A stretch of DNA of 23,806 nt from an uncultured Collinsella sp. (GCA_900544995.1 UQXC01000031.1:1-23806), one strand, 5' to 3'. Shown: positions 7,372 to 15,264, numbered from the stretch's first letter. A program made the numbers and translations. Notes: generated from the letters alone by a model not told the origin.

Positions 7372-8718
7372 ATGGAACACGACCTCACACGCGGCAATGT
7401 CCTCAAGACCATCGCGGTCTTTGCCCTGCCCTATATGCTCTCGTATTTTTTGCAGATGCTCTACGGCATGGCCGACCTGTACATGATGGGGCAGTTTAGC
7501 GGCGCTGCCGGCATCACCGCCGTGGGCAATGGCGCGCAGACGCTCTATATCATTACCGTGACGCTCGTGGGCCTGGCCATGGGAACGACGGTGATCGTCG
7601 GCCACGCCGTGGGCTCGCGCCGCTTCGATCGCGCCGAGACCGCCATCGGCAACACCATTACGCTCTTTATGGGTGTCTCGGTGGTGCTGGCCGCTGTCCT
7701 GCTCGCACTGTGCCCACAGATCGTGGCGCTCATTGGCACGCCGGCCGAGGCGGTCGAAGGAACCGCTGCCTACCTGCGCATCTGCTTTGTCGGCATTCCG
7801 TTTATCGCCGCATACAACATTCTTTCGGCCATCTTTCGCGGGCTGGGCGATTCGCGCTCGCCTATGTACGTGATTGGCGTGGCGTGCATCATCAACATCG
7901 CGCTCGATTTTCTATTTATCGGGCGCATGGGGCTCGGCCCCGTGGGCGCGGCGCTCGGCACGGTGACCGCGCAGACGGCCAGCGTTGCCCTCGCGCTCGT
8001 GTGGCTCAAGAGCCGTCGCACGAACATCCACGTTAAGCGTAGCGACCTGCGCCCCCAGCCCGAGGTGCTCGGCAGCATCCTTAAGATCGGCGTGCCCGTG
8101 GCCGTGCAGGACGGCTGCATCCAGGTGGCGTTTATGTTTATCACCGTCATCGCCAACCACCGAGGGCTCGTCGACGCCGCCGCCGTGGGCCTGGTCGAGA
8201 AGATGATCAGCTTCTTGTTCATTGTGCCGAGTTCCATGGGCGCCACCGTCAGTGCACTCACGGCGCAAAACGCCGGCGCGGGCAAGGGCGACCGCGCGCG
8301 TCAGGTACTCAAAGACGCCATGACCATCTCGGTGGTGTACGGTTGCTTGATCACGGTGTTGATGTGGCTGGTGGCGCCGGCGTTTATTGGCTTTTTTGCC
8401 AAGGACGCTGCAGTAGTCGCGGCCGGTACCGGCTATATGCGCAGCTACATTTTCGACGCAATCTTTGCCGGCATCCACATTTGCTTTAGCGGCTTTTTCG
8501 CTGCGTATGGCAAGAGCTACATCGGCTTTGCGCACAACGTGCTGGCCGTGGCGCTCATTCGCGTGCCGGGCGCGTGGCTGCTGTCGAACGCCTATTCCGA
8601 CACGCTGTTTCCCATGGGCATCGCCTCGCCGTGTGGGTCGATTTTGTCGGCAGTCATCTGTGTTGTCGCGTTTACCGTGCTCAACCGACGCGGGGCTTTT
8701 GACAAGTTGGCAGCGTAG
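7372..8718 (+). CDS. MATE family multidrug/Na+ efflux transporter
   Basis: A 448-residue polytopic membrane protein with two repeats of about six helices, the length and layout of MATE exporters. The opening segment (VLKTIAVFALPYMLSYFLQM, then MADLYMMGQF) and the later second-half counterpart (IGVPVAVQDG, VEKMISFLFIVPSSMGATVSALTAQN) match the DinF/NorM-like bacterial branch. It would expel cationic drugs or metabolites using an ion gradient. ATG 7372 follows only a weak AGAAAG site. The gene is divergent from the ABC exporter across 258 bp that hold promoters for both, so the two efflux systems may respond to related signals. The substrate cannot be read from sequence. Confidence 0.93.
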   Translation: MEHDLTRGNVLKTIAVFALPYMLSYFLQMLYGMADLYMMGQFSGAAGITAVGNGAQTLYIITVTLVGLAMGTTVIVGHAVGSRRFDRAETAIGNTITLFMGVSVVLAAVLLALCPQIVALIGTPAEAVEGTAAYLRICFVGIPFIAAYNILSAIFRGLGDSRSPMYVIGVACIINIALDFLFIGRMGLGPVGAALGTVTAQTASVALALVWLKSRRTNIHVKRSDLRPQPEVLGSILKIGVPVAVQDGCIQVAFMFITVIANHRGLVDAAAVGLVEKMISFLFIVPSSMGATVSALTAQNAGAGKGDRARQVLKDAMTISVVYGCLITVLMWLVAPAFIGFFAKDAAVVAAGTGYMRSYIFDAIFAGIHICFSGFFAAYGKSYIGFAHNVLAVALIRVPGAWLLSNAYSDTLFPMGIASPCGSILSAVICVVAFTVLNRRGAFDKLAA

Positions 8719-8816
8719 CGGGGCAACGCGAGATCGCCCTTATCGATGACATCATCAGCGACGACCCGGCGACCTACGTGACGCAGATCACGGTGCCCGT
8801 TGCCCCGTTCAGATAA
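8718..8816 (+). pseudogene. Decayed C-terminal gene fragment, copy 1
   Basis: Right after the MATE stop an open frame without a start reads ALIDDIISDDPATYV then TQITVPVAPFR and ends at TAA 8814-8816. A second fragment at 10099-10149 ends in the related SATYMTQIMLPATTPK. Positions 8772-8799 and 10105-10132 agree at 25 of 28 bases in the same frame. The parent family is not recognised. Confidence 0.45.
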
Positions 8817-8858
8817 GAACTGCCTAGATAACGTTCGGCTGAAGGCAGAATCCTGACG

Positions 8859-9050
8859 TTATAGGCCATATTTTGCCTCAAGGTCATCGAGAGCCTCAAA
8901 GGCATCACGCGCCGTGCCAGCAGCACGCTCCCGCTCGGCCACAGCTATACGAGCCATCAGACGAGCCTTAGCCTGTTCCTGAACCATGAGGTCGTAGTCC
9001 TCGGATCGAAGTACAACAAATTTGCTATAGCCGTTTTTTGTAACAGTCAC
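8859..9050 (-). pseudogene. Truncated Phd/YefM-type antitoxin
   Basis: The frame gives VTVTKNGYSKFVVLRSEDYD, the conserved centre of Phd/YefM antitoxins, followed by a charged helical tail ending LDDLEAKYGL. The N-terminal DNA-binding strand-helix (about 20 residues) is missing: in-frame codons upstream extend only to a TAG about 30 bp before the GTG at 9050. No toxin gene lies downstream, where the MATE gene and a gene fragment follow. It is best read as an orphan, truncated antitoxin; the GTG could still yield a short protein. Confidence 0.65.
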
Positions 9051-9083
9051 TGGACCAGGAGCCTCCCAACAAGCTCGCTAAAC

Positions 9084-9098
9084 GCCGGGGACAGTCCC
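9084..9098. repeat. Short hairpin with GGGGACAG motif
   Basis: CGGGGACAGTCCCCG forms 6-bp arms around CAG just beyond the stop of the VapC-type toxin gene. It shares the GGGGACAG head seen in the hairpin at 14515-14547 and could be a small REP-type unit or weak terminator. Confidence 0.45.
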
Positions 9099-9111
9099 CG
9101 ATATGGCGGTT

Positions 9112-9534
9112 TTACTCCTCCGGAATCGGAAACGCACGGATGAACTCTGCAGGCGAGAAGGTCTTGATGGTCGAGCGCACAAAAGCGGCGCGGTCACGCG
9201 TGATGATAAAGTCCACGCCGGCACGCTCGGCCATCGCACGGATACAGCCGTCCTCAAAGTCCGGCTCATCGGAATAGGCGGAGGTAAAACAAGCTTCTTG
9301 GTCGAGAGGCTCTACCGAGTAGCTCTTAAGACAGTCGCGCACTACCTCGCGGGCGCGCGCCTCGCCTGCCTGTTTAGTGAGAATGTAGTACGCGTCCTTG
9401 AGAGAGCAGGCCGAAACAACACCCTCGATAAGTCCCACGTCAACGAGCCCCTTGGTCATTTGCGCCGCCCCATGCTCCGGCCGACCCGGCAGCACGCAAT
9501 CGAGCAGAAAATTGGTATCGAGAAATGCCCTCAT
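9112..9534 (-). CDS. PIN-domain toxin (VapC-like)
   Basis: A 140-residue PIN-domain protein, predicted Mg-dependent endoribonuclease. Asp6 in FLDTNFLLD, Asp47, Asp95 in the DFEDG segment and Asp114 in IITRD are the expected acidic positions. The start ATG 9534 overlaps the antitoxin stop as ATGA, the common arrangement of toxin-antitoxin pairs, and the antitoxin is encoded first. The tRNA or mRNA target is unknown. Confidence 0.88.
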   Translation of the reverse strand: MRAFLDTNFLLDCVLPGRPEHGAAQMTKGLVDVGLIEGVVSACSLKDAYYILTKQAGEARAREVVRDCLKSYSVEPLDQEACFTSAYSDEPDFEDGCIRAMAERAGVDFIITRDRAAFVRSTIKTFSPAEFIRAFPIPEE

Positions 9535-9923
9535 AGGTAGCGCTCCCTCGCGACGCGCTTTTCATCTTCAACCGTCATCGTATCGAGCGGCGTTCCCTTT
9601 GGCATTTTGGCTACGATATCGAGATACTCCTGGTAGTCCTCATCCTCCGCGAGCATCTCGCGAATCTCCTTCCAGGTGATCTTGGGATGCCACATCGTAC
9701 CCACGTCGCGCTTGGGCTTGTCCGTGCCGCACGCCGGCTTTGCGCCCCCACGCTCCTGAGCAGCGTCATATTCCACCGCAACTGGGCCTTGATAGTCGAG
9801 TGGCACAATCTTGAACAACGGCTTGCTCCGCTTGAAGACCACAACCTCCTCGCCCTCATTGGCAACCTTTTCGGCCACCTGCGTAAGGTTTTGGCGCAGT
9901 TCCGAAAACGCGACGGTAACCAT
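9531..9923 (-). CDS. Phd/YefM-type antitoxin, extended
   Basis: A 130-residue protein opening VTVAFSELRQNLTQVAEKV and continuing EEVVVFKRSKPLFKIVPLDY, the Phd/YefM DNA-binding fold (residues 1-50). It would neutralise the overlapping PIN toxin and repress the operon. It is longer than the usual ~80-90 residues: an alanine/charged linker and a helical C-terminal part (TWKEIREMLAEDEDYQEYL) presumably wrap the toxin. ATG 9923 is chosen over ATG 9941 because GAGAGGAG sits 6 bases upstream of 9923. A 32-bp dyad operator lies just upstream. Confidence 0.83.
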   Translation of the reverse strand: MVTVAFSELRQNLTQVAEKVANEGEEVVVFKRSKPLFKIVPLDYQGPVAVEYDAAQERGGAKPACGTDKPKRDVGTMWHPKITWKEIREMLAEDEDYQEYLDIVAKMPKGTPLDTMTVEDEKRVARERYL

Positions 9924-9956
9924 AACCGCTCCTCTCAACATATATCTTCACTGCTA

Positions 9957-9990
9957 AGTATACACGTTAATGTTAAGGTTAACGTGTATA
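9957..9990 (-). promoter_or_regulatory. Dyad operator/promoter of the Phd-VapC module
   Basis: Perfect 12-bp arms TATACACGTTAA (9959-9970) and its complement (9979-9990) surround 8 bases. On the minus strand TATACT (9957-9962) at the edge of the dyad is a plausible -10, about 35 bp before the antitoxin start. A dyad overlapping the promoter fits autorepression by the antitoxin. Confidence 0.65.
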
Positions 9991-10098
9991 AAACTCATCA
10001 CAATGGGGCAGCCCTGTTGTGGGACCTCACTGCGGGGCCCCTTTGCTTTGTATGAATCTTCTATCGCTCCGGAACGACACCACTCCGCAGGGTCACCC

Positions 10099-10149
10099 TC
10101 AGCAACCTACATGACGCAGATCATGCTGCCCGCCACCACGCCCAAATAA
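10099..10149 (+). pseudogene. Decayed C-terminal gene fragment, copy 2
   Basis: The plus-strand frame reads SATYMTQIMLPATTPK then TAA at 10147-10149, matching the fragment that ends at 8816 in frame and at 25 of 28 bases over 10105-10132. No start or upstream domain survives. Confidence 0.4.
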
Positions 10150-10187
10150 AAACCTCCCGGAAAGTATCAACCTTTCCGGGAGGTTTT
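10149..10187. terminator. Bidirectional terminator after ligA
   Basis: Perfect 16-bp arms (10149-10164 and 10172-10187) with core ACCTCCCGGAAAG and a 7-base loop, with T-runs reading out on both strands. It lies 20 bp beyond the ligA stop on the minus strand. Confidence 0.9.
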
Positions 10188-10207
10188 CTAATTTGATTAT
10201 CGATGTC

Positions 10208-12436
10208 CTAAGCCTGGGGCACCTGACCAGTAGCCAAAATCTGCTCGAGCGCGTCCTCGTCCAGCACGGGCACACCCAGCTGCTCGGCCTTGGTGAGCTT
10301 GGAGCCCGCTTTGGGACCGGCGACCAGAAAGCTCGTCTTCTTCGACACGCTGCCCGAAACCTTGGCGCCGAGCACCTTGAGCGCCGCGCCCGCCTCGTCG
10401 CGCGTGCGGTTGACGAGTGTACCAGTGAGCACGAAGGTCAAACCCGCAAGCGGCTGTGCGTCGGCGAGCTCGCCCGCCACGCCAGCGTCGGCTGCGGCTT
10501 GCGCGTGCGCGGCGCCCAGGTCGACCTCGAGCGACAGGCCCGCCTGACGCAGACGCTCCAGCACGGCAAGATTTTCGGGCACGGCCAGGAACTGCTTGAC
10601 GCTCGCCGCAATCTTGGGACCGATGCCCTCGCACTCGGCAATATCCTCTTCGCTCGCCAAGATGAGCTTGTCAATCGACAGGAATCGCTCGGCGATAACC
10701 TCGCCCACGCTCTTGCCCACGTGGCGGATACCCAGGGCAAACAGCACGCGACCGAGCGGCTGGCTCTTGGACTTGTTGAGCTCGGCGATGATTTTCTCGG
10801 CCGTCTTGAGGCCTACCGGAATGGGGTCGCCCTTCTTGACGCCCTTTTTGCTGTTGGAGCTGGCATAGGTGCGCCCCGTGTCCAGGCCGGCGATGTCGTC
10901 GACCGTGAGCTGGTAGAAGTCCGCGACATCGTGAATCAGGCCGGCGGCGATCATCTTGTCGACGATCTCGTCGCCTAGGCCATCAACGTCCATGCAGCCG
11001 CGACTCACCCAGTGGAGCAGGCGCTCCTTGAGCTGCGCGGGGCAATCGATGGAGACGCAGCGGTAAGCGACCTCGCCGTCCTCGTGGACCACGGGGCTGC
11101 CGCACACGGGGCAGACCTCGGGCATGTGCCAGTCGACCGAATCGGCCGGGCGCTTGTCGAGTACCGGGCCCACGACCTCCGGGATCACGTCACCCGCCTT
11201 GTGCACGATGATGGTATCGCCCTCGCGCACGTTTTTTCGGCGGATCTCGTCGATGTTGTGCAGCGTGGCGCGCGCGATGGTGGAGCCGGCGACCGTCACC
11301 GGATCGAACTCGGCGACCGGCGTGAGCACGCCGGTGCGGCCCACCTGGATGCGAATTTCGCGCAGGACGGTCTGCTTTTCCTCGGGCGGGAACTTAAAGG
11401 CGATGGCCCAGCGCGGCGCGCGGGCGGTAAAGCCCAGATCGAGCTGCTGCTGGAAGCTATCGACCTTTACGACCACGCCGTCGATGTCGTAGTCCAGGTC
11501 ACCGCGATGTTCGAGCGCCTGGGCACAGAACTCGTGAACCTCGGCCGGCGTGGCACAACGGGCCACGTTGGGGTTGACGCTAAAGCCGGCGCTACGCAGC
11601 CAGTCCAGAAACTCGCGCTGGCTGTGGACGTGCAACGGGTCGGTATCGGCGATGGCGTAGATAAAGGTGGCCAGGTCGCGGCGCGCCGTGACCTTGGGAT
11701 CCTTCTGACGTAGACTGCCGGCGGCAGCGTTGCGCGGGTTGGCGAAGGGGTCGCGCCCCTCGGCATCGGCCTCTTCATTCAGGCGGACAAAGCTACCCTT
11801 GGGCATATAGACCTCGCCGCGTACCTCGATGGTGCGCTCGCGGTCGGCGCCCATGTGGGCGAGCGCCGGCTCGGACAGGTGCATGGGCACATCCTTGATG
11901 GTACGCACGTTGAGCGACACGTCCTCGCCCGTGGCGCCATCGCCACGTGTGGCCGCACGTACGAAGGTGCCGTTTTGGTAGGTCAGGGCCACGCCCAGAC
12001 CGTCGATCTTGAGCTCGCAGGTATAGGTGACGCTACCGGCACCGAGCGCATCCTCGGTGCGCTGAAGCCATGCGTCGAGCTCGTCCAGATCCATGGCATC
12101 GTCCATGGAATACATGCGTGCCATGTGCGTTACCGGCGTAAACTGCTCGCTCGCGTAGCCGCCCACGCGTTGGGTGTAGCTGTCGGACGTCACCAGGTCG
12201 GGGTAGGTCGCTTCGATTTCCTGCAGCTCAACAAGCATTTTGTCAAAGGCGGCGTCCGTGATCTCGGGCGCATCGAGCATGTAGTAGCGATAGGCGTGGT
12301 AGTCGAGCTCGTGGCGCAGCTCGGCCGCGCGCGCTGCCGCCTGGGCACGGGCGTCGGTCGGCGCAGCGGCATCCGCACTCGCGGGCGTTTCGGTATCGAT
12401 GTCCACGCCGTCACCAAACAGGCTCGATTGCTCCAT
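10208..12436 (-). CDS. ligA: NAD-dependent DNA ligase LigA
   Basis: LigA seals nicks in replication and repair using NAD. All domains are visible: the Ia helical domain (LRHELDYHAYRYYMLDAPEI), the adenylation domain with the AMP-accepting Lys143 in ELKIDGLGVALTY and GDGATGEDV, the OB-fold, a four-Cys zinc finger (CPVCG ... RCVSIDCP, near residue 450), the helix-hairpin-helix region, and a C-terminal BRCT domain (LAGLTFVLTGTL, LGAKVSGSVSKKTSFLVAG). At 742 residues it exceeds the usual ~670, mostly through an acidic/alanine N-terminal extension and an extended linker before the BRCT domain. ATG 12436 follows AAGGAG at good distance. It stands alone, with a strong terminator at 10149-10187. Confidence 0.97.
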   Translation of the reverse strand: MEQSSLFGDGVDIDTETPASADAAAPTDARAQAAARAAELRHELDYHAYRYYMLDAPEITDAAFDKMLVELQEIEATYPDLVTSDSYTQRVGGYASEQFTPVTHMARMYSMDDAMDLDELDAWLQRTEDALGAGSVTYTCELKIDGLGVALTYQNGTFVRAATRGDGATGEDVSLNVRTIKDVPMHLSEPALAHMGADRERTIEVRGEVYMPKGSFVRLNEEADAEGRDPFANPRNAAAGSLRQKDPKVTARRDLATFIYAIADTDPLHVHSQREFLDWLRSAGFSVNPNVARCATPAEVHEFCAQALEHRGDLDYDIDGVVVKVDSFQQQLDLGFTARAPRWAIAFKFPPEEKQTVLREIRIQVGRTGVLTPVAEFDPVTVAGSTIARATLHNIDEIRRKNVREGDTIIVHKAGDVIPEVVGPVLDKRPADSVDWHMPEVCPVCGSPVVHEDGEVAYRCVSIDCPAQLKERLLHWVSRGCMDVDGLGDEIVDKMIAAGLIHDVADFYQLTVDDIAGLDTGRTYASSNSKKGVKKGDPIPVGLKTAEKIIAELNKSKSQPLGRVLFALGIRHVGKSVGEVIAERFLSIDKLILASEEDIAECEGIGPKIAASVKQFLAVPENLAVLERLRQAGLSLEVDLGAAHAQAAADAGVAGELADAQPLAGLTFVLTGTLVNRTRDEAGAALKVLGAKVSGSVSKKTSFLVAGPKAGSKLTKAEQLGVPVLDEDALEQILATGQVPQA

Positions 12437-12544
12437 AGCGGCACTCCTTCGCTCGATTTCAAACGGATACTAGAGTACCACCGGTCGCAATGAGGCCGAA
12501 TAGCGGTCTCGAACCGCACCGAATCGGCAGCCGCCAGACTGGAG

Positions 12545-12747
12545 TGGACAGTTAGTTCAGATACGTATAAATCCTAGAGCTGAATCAGGCACGAACACCC
12601 CTGTTTCAACTAATTTGGGCTCCTCGAGACCATGTAAACGTCCCGCTCTCCCTTCCAAACACCCATTCGAGCCCCATCCCAATCAAAAATTGCTCAAAAC
12701 GCATCCCAAGCTGCCCCAGATTTATACGTATCTGAACTAACTGTCCA
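12545..12747. mobile_element. MITE-like element, perfect 29-bp terminal inverted repeats
   Basis: The 29 bases at 12545-12573 are the exact reverse complement of 12719-12747 (tip TGGACAGTTAGTTCAG, then ATACGTATAAATC). The 145-bp interior encodes nothing and is less GC-rich than its surroundings. Size, perfect ends and lack of a transposase fit a miniature inverted-repeat transposable element. I see no clear target duplication. Each end holds TGGACA and ATAAAT spaced 16 bases, promoter-like and pointing inward. Confidence 0.8.
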
Positions 12748-12782
12748 GACCATTACGAACCAGGCCTCTTGTCAGCCCCAAG

Positions 12783-12813
12783 TGATCCGTTTTCCTCCGT
12801 CCCCAACGGATCA
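12783..12813. repeat. REP-like hairpin sharing 22 bp with the ABC gene
   Basis: TGATCCGTT (12783-12791) and AACGGATCA (12805-12813) form a 9-bp stem with a 13-base loop. Its first 22 bases are identical to the minus strand of 5323-5344. Confidence 0.75.
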
Positions 12814-12821
12814 ATAAGTAA

Positions 12822-12858
12822 AGAGGGGCTGTCCCGCGTTGGCGGAACAGCCCCCTCT
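12822..12858 (-). terminator. Terminator of the htrA-type gene
   Basis: On the minus strand AGAGGGGGCTGT pairs with ACAGCCCCTCT across a stem-loop containing CCGC/GCGG, followed by a T-rich stretch. It lies about 27 bp after the protease stop codon. Confidence 0.8.
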
Positions 12859-12884
12859 GGCATCGGTATGTGCGATACAGCTCG

Positions 12885-14345
12885 TTAGAAACCCTGGCCG
12901 TAGCCCTGGCCCTGGCCCTGCTGGCCCAGCAGCTCCTCCAGATACTGGCGCAGCTGCTCGTCGGTAATACCGCCGTTGCCGGTGTCGGTCGAGCTGTCGT
13001 CCTGCTGCTGGTTCTGCAGCTCCTCGTCGGAGCCCAGCTCAACCGTGACCTTCTTCTCTTCCTTGCCGCGCATGAGCGTGATTTCGACTTTCTCGCCCAC
13101 CTCGTGGCTGCGCAGTGCGATGATCAGGCCATCGGCGCTCGTGATCTCGTCGTCGCTCAGCTTGGTGATGACGTCGCCCTCCTGAATGCCGGCCTTAGCA
13201 GCAGGACCATCCTCGACGACGCTCGCCACATACGCGCCGCTATCGGTGCTCAGCTTGTTGGTGCGGGCATTGAGCGCGTTGACGCTCGAAAGCGTAGCGC
13301 CCATGTACGGATGCACCGGCGTCTTACCGTCGATAATCTGGTCGGCAATGTTCTTGGCGTAGTTGACCGGAATGGCAAAACCCACGCCCGAGCTGGAGCC
13401 CGAGTAGCTCTCGATGAGCGAGTTGATACCCACCAGCTCGCCATTGTCGTTGACGAGCGCGCCGCCGGAGTTGCCCGGGTTGATGGCGGCATCGGTCTGG
13501 ATCATGTTGGCATAGATGGTGTTGCCGCTGGTAGAGCTCATGGCCGTGGAGCGGTAGAGCGCCGAGACGATACCGGTGGAGACAGACTGCTCGTTGCCAA
13601 ACGGCGAACCGATCGCCATGACCCACTCGCCCACGTTGAGCTTGGAGGAGTCGCCGATCTCGATCGGGGTAAGCTTGGAAGCGTCGGCGTCCTTGAGCTT
13701 GATGACGGCCAGGTCGCTCGAGGCGTCGTTGCCCACGAACTCGGCCTCGTAGGTGGTGCCGTCGTCCATGGTCACCACGTACTGGTCGTAACCATCGACC
13801 ACGTGGTTGTTGGTGAGGATGTGGCCCTCGGTATCGAGCACCACGCCCGAACCGACGCTGCCCGAGCTGTCCGACTCGTCGGCAGACTGCGAAAGCGAGC
13901 CATTCTGGCTGCCGCTCGAAGTGGCGGTGATGGAAACGACGGAGGGCAGGGCCTTGGCAGAAACGGCCTCGGCAAGTGTGGTGTCCTCGGAGTCGATCGT
14001 AATCTTTTGCGTCGACGAACCCGAAGCACCCGCCGTCACGGCATTCTTGCCGCCGCCGATATCGAGCGTGCCGCTCATAATGAGCGCAATGACCAGCAGG
14101 GCGCCGCATGCGCAGCCGGCGAGCGCTGTAATGAAAATCGGCAGCTTTTTGGTCTTGGTCTTGACCACCGTGTGCTTGTTTACAACCTGTTGGCCGCCCA
14201 GCGGCTTGCCGGTCTGTGTGTCGTAAGCCTGCACGTAGGGAATGTTGCTACCGGCAGGCGTCGACTCCACCTGCACGCGCGGCTGCTGCTGGGTCTCGCC
14301 GGCGTTGCCCGCATCCTGGGGACGCTGGGAATCGTACTCGCTCAT
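12885..14345 (-). CDS. Membrane-anchored HtrA/DegP-type serine protease with PDZ domain
   Basis: A 486-residue surface quality-control protease. A hydrophilic cytoplasmic N-terminus (1-65, Q-rich) is followed by one membrane segment (about 69-91), a trypsin-like domain with the triad His181 (LTNNHVVDG), Asp211 (SSDLAVIKL) and Ser293 (NPGNSGGALV), and one PDZ domain (about 365-440: AAKAGIQEGDVITKLSDDEI). The last 30 residues form a helix then a Gly/Gln/Tyr tail (GQQGQGQGYGQGF). ATG 14345 is chosen because AAAGGA lies 8-9 bases upstream; the in-frame codon further out (14384) has no site and falls in a hairpin. It is monocistronic, with its own terminator. Confidence 0.95.
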   Translation of the reverse strand: MSEYDSQRPQDAGNAGETQQQPRVQVESTPAGSNIPYVQAYDTQTGKPLGGQQVVNKHTVVKTKTKKLPIFITALAGCACGALLVIALIMSGTLDIGGGKNAVTAGASGSSTQKITIDSEDTTLAEAVSAKALPSVVSITATSSGSQNGSLSQSADESDSSGSVGSGVVLDTEGHILTNNHVVDGYDQYVVTMDDGTTYEAEFVGNDASSDLAVIKLKDADASKLTPIEIGDSSKLNVGEWVMAIGSPFGNEQSVSTGIVSALYRSTAMSSTSGNTIYANMIQTDAAINPGNSGGALVNDNGELVGINSLIESYSGSSSGVGFAIPVNYAKNIADQIIDGKTPVHPYMGATLSSVNALNARTNKLSTDSGAYVASVVEDGPAAKAGIQEGDVITKLSDDEITSADGLIIALRSHEVGEKVEITLMRGKEEKKVTVELGSDEELQNQQQDDSSTDTGNGGITDEQLRQYLEELLGQQGQGQGYGQGF

Positions 14346-14374
14346 AGCTGCGATCCTTTCGTCAAATAACCAAA

Positions 14375-14398
14375 GGCCCGCCAAACATGTGGCGGGCC
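14375..14398 (-). promoter_or_regulatory. GC-rich hairpin in the htrA-type gene leader
   Basis: GGCCCGCCA and TGGCGGGCC pair perfectly (9 bp, 6-base loop) about 30 bp upstream of the start codon. On the minus strand the stem is followed by TTTGGTTATTT, so it resembles an attenuator; whether transcription begins upstream of it is not shown. Confidence 0.5.
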
Positions 14399-14514
14399 AT
14401 CATTGTTCACGTTGAGTTGTACCCCAATATGCGGGCGTACGTGTATGAGAACGCAATCTTTTAGGAAGGCTTAAGTTCTGCTGCAGACCCAAAAGGACCC
14501 GGCCTGCGTCAAAA

Positions 14515-14547
14515 CCACCACGAAGGTGCCTGTCCCCTTTGTGGTGG
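14515..14547 (-). terminator. Terminator of the glnA-regulator operon
   Basis: On the minus strand CCACCAC ... GTGGTGG (7 bp) with an inner AAGG/CCTT step is followed by TTTTG, 4 bp beyond the regulator stop. The loop contains GGGGACAGGCACC, a motif that resembles REP-type units. Confidence 0.75.
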
Positions 14548-14551
14548 AAAT

Positions 14552-15214
14552 CTAGTCCTTAAACAGATAACCCACGCCACGGACGGTGGTGATATGTGCT
14601 GCGATCTGCGGGCCCACCTTGGAACGGATGCGTCGAATGTGCACGTCGACGGTGCGCGTGCCGCCGCAGTACTCAAAGCCCCACACGCGGTGCAGCAGCA
14701 CCTCGCGGCTGTAGGCGCGGTTGGGATGCGTCGCCAAAAAGCTCAGCAGCGAGTACTCCATCAGCGTCAGGTCGATAGGCTCGTTATCGAGCGTCACCTG
14801 GTAGGTAGCCAGGTTAATCTCGAGGTTATCGATGTTGAGCACATCGTCGGCGGTGACGGTCTCCTCCTCGCCCATCAGGCGCTGCGCACGAGCCTTGAGT
14901 TCGTTGGGCGTCGCCGTGGGGCATACAAAGTCGGCATGCGCATGATTGGGCAGACGCAGGGTGCCAAGGGCCTCGTCGTCGACGATCACCAGCATGGGGA
15001 CGCCGCCACGATCGTCAAGCCACTTGGCAATCTGATCGATGCGGTCACTGCGGATGCCATCGGAATCGAGGATCAGCAGGTCAAAGTCGTGCGCCGCAGT
15101 CGGCGAATCGGGGGTGGCCAGGCTCACCTCGACACCCAGGGTGGTCGTCAAGCTGCGGGCAAACTCGTGGAAGCGCGTCGTGCGCGCCATGAACAGGGCA
15201 CTCTTTTCGGACAT
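14552..15214 (-). CDS. GlnR-like atypical OmpR-family response regulator
   Basis: A 220-residue protein: a receiver-like domain (1-110) and an OmpR/PhoB winged helix (about 127-220: LTLMEYSLLSFL, RVWGFEY, RTVDVHIRRIRSKVG, VRGVGYLF). The receiver keeps Asp50 (LLILDSDG) but lacks the N-terminal acidic pair and the conserved Lys (VCPTATP in its place), as in phosphorylation-independent regulators such as actinobacterial GlnR. It lies 50 bp after the glutamine synthetase gene on the same strand, supporting a nitrogen-control role. Start ATG 15214 has GGAGG 5-6 bases upstream; the longer frame to 15298 is unsupported. No histidine kinase is adjacent. The name GlnR is an inference, so no symbol is given. 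Confidence 0.85.
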   Translation of the reverse strand: MSEKSALFMARTTRFHEFARSLTTTLGVEVSLATPDSPTAAHDFDLLILDSDGIRSDRIDQIAKWLDDRGGVPMLVIVDDEALGTLRLPNHAHADFVCPTATPNELKARAQRLMGEEETVTADDVLNIDNLEINLATYQVTLDNEPIDLTLMEYSLLSFLATHPNRAYSREVLLHRVWGFEYCGGTRTVDVHIRRIRSKVGPQIAAHITTVRGVGYLFKD

Positions 15215-15264
15215 ATCGGCCTCCAAAAAAATGAGCTCAATCGTACTGGAACAAGCCAGCGCGA

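Larger units (their letters stand above)
12437..12884. other. Gene-free spacer between ligA and htrA
   Basis: This 448-bp stretch holds no credible gene. It contains the ligA leader, the 203-bp element with terminal inverted repeats (12545-12747), a REP-like hairpin (12783-12813) and the htrA terminator (12822-12858). Confidence 0.85.

Noticed and set aside
12870..14369. 499-codon plus-strand frame opposite the htrA-type gene
   Set aside because: Antisense to a protein with a full catalytic triad; no ribosome site or domain of its own.
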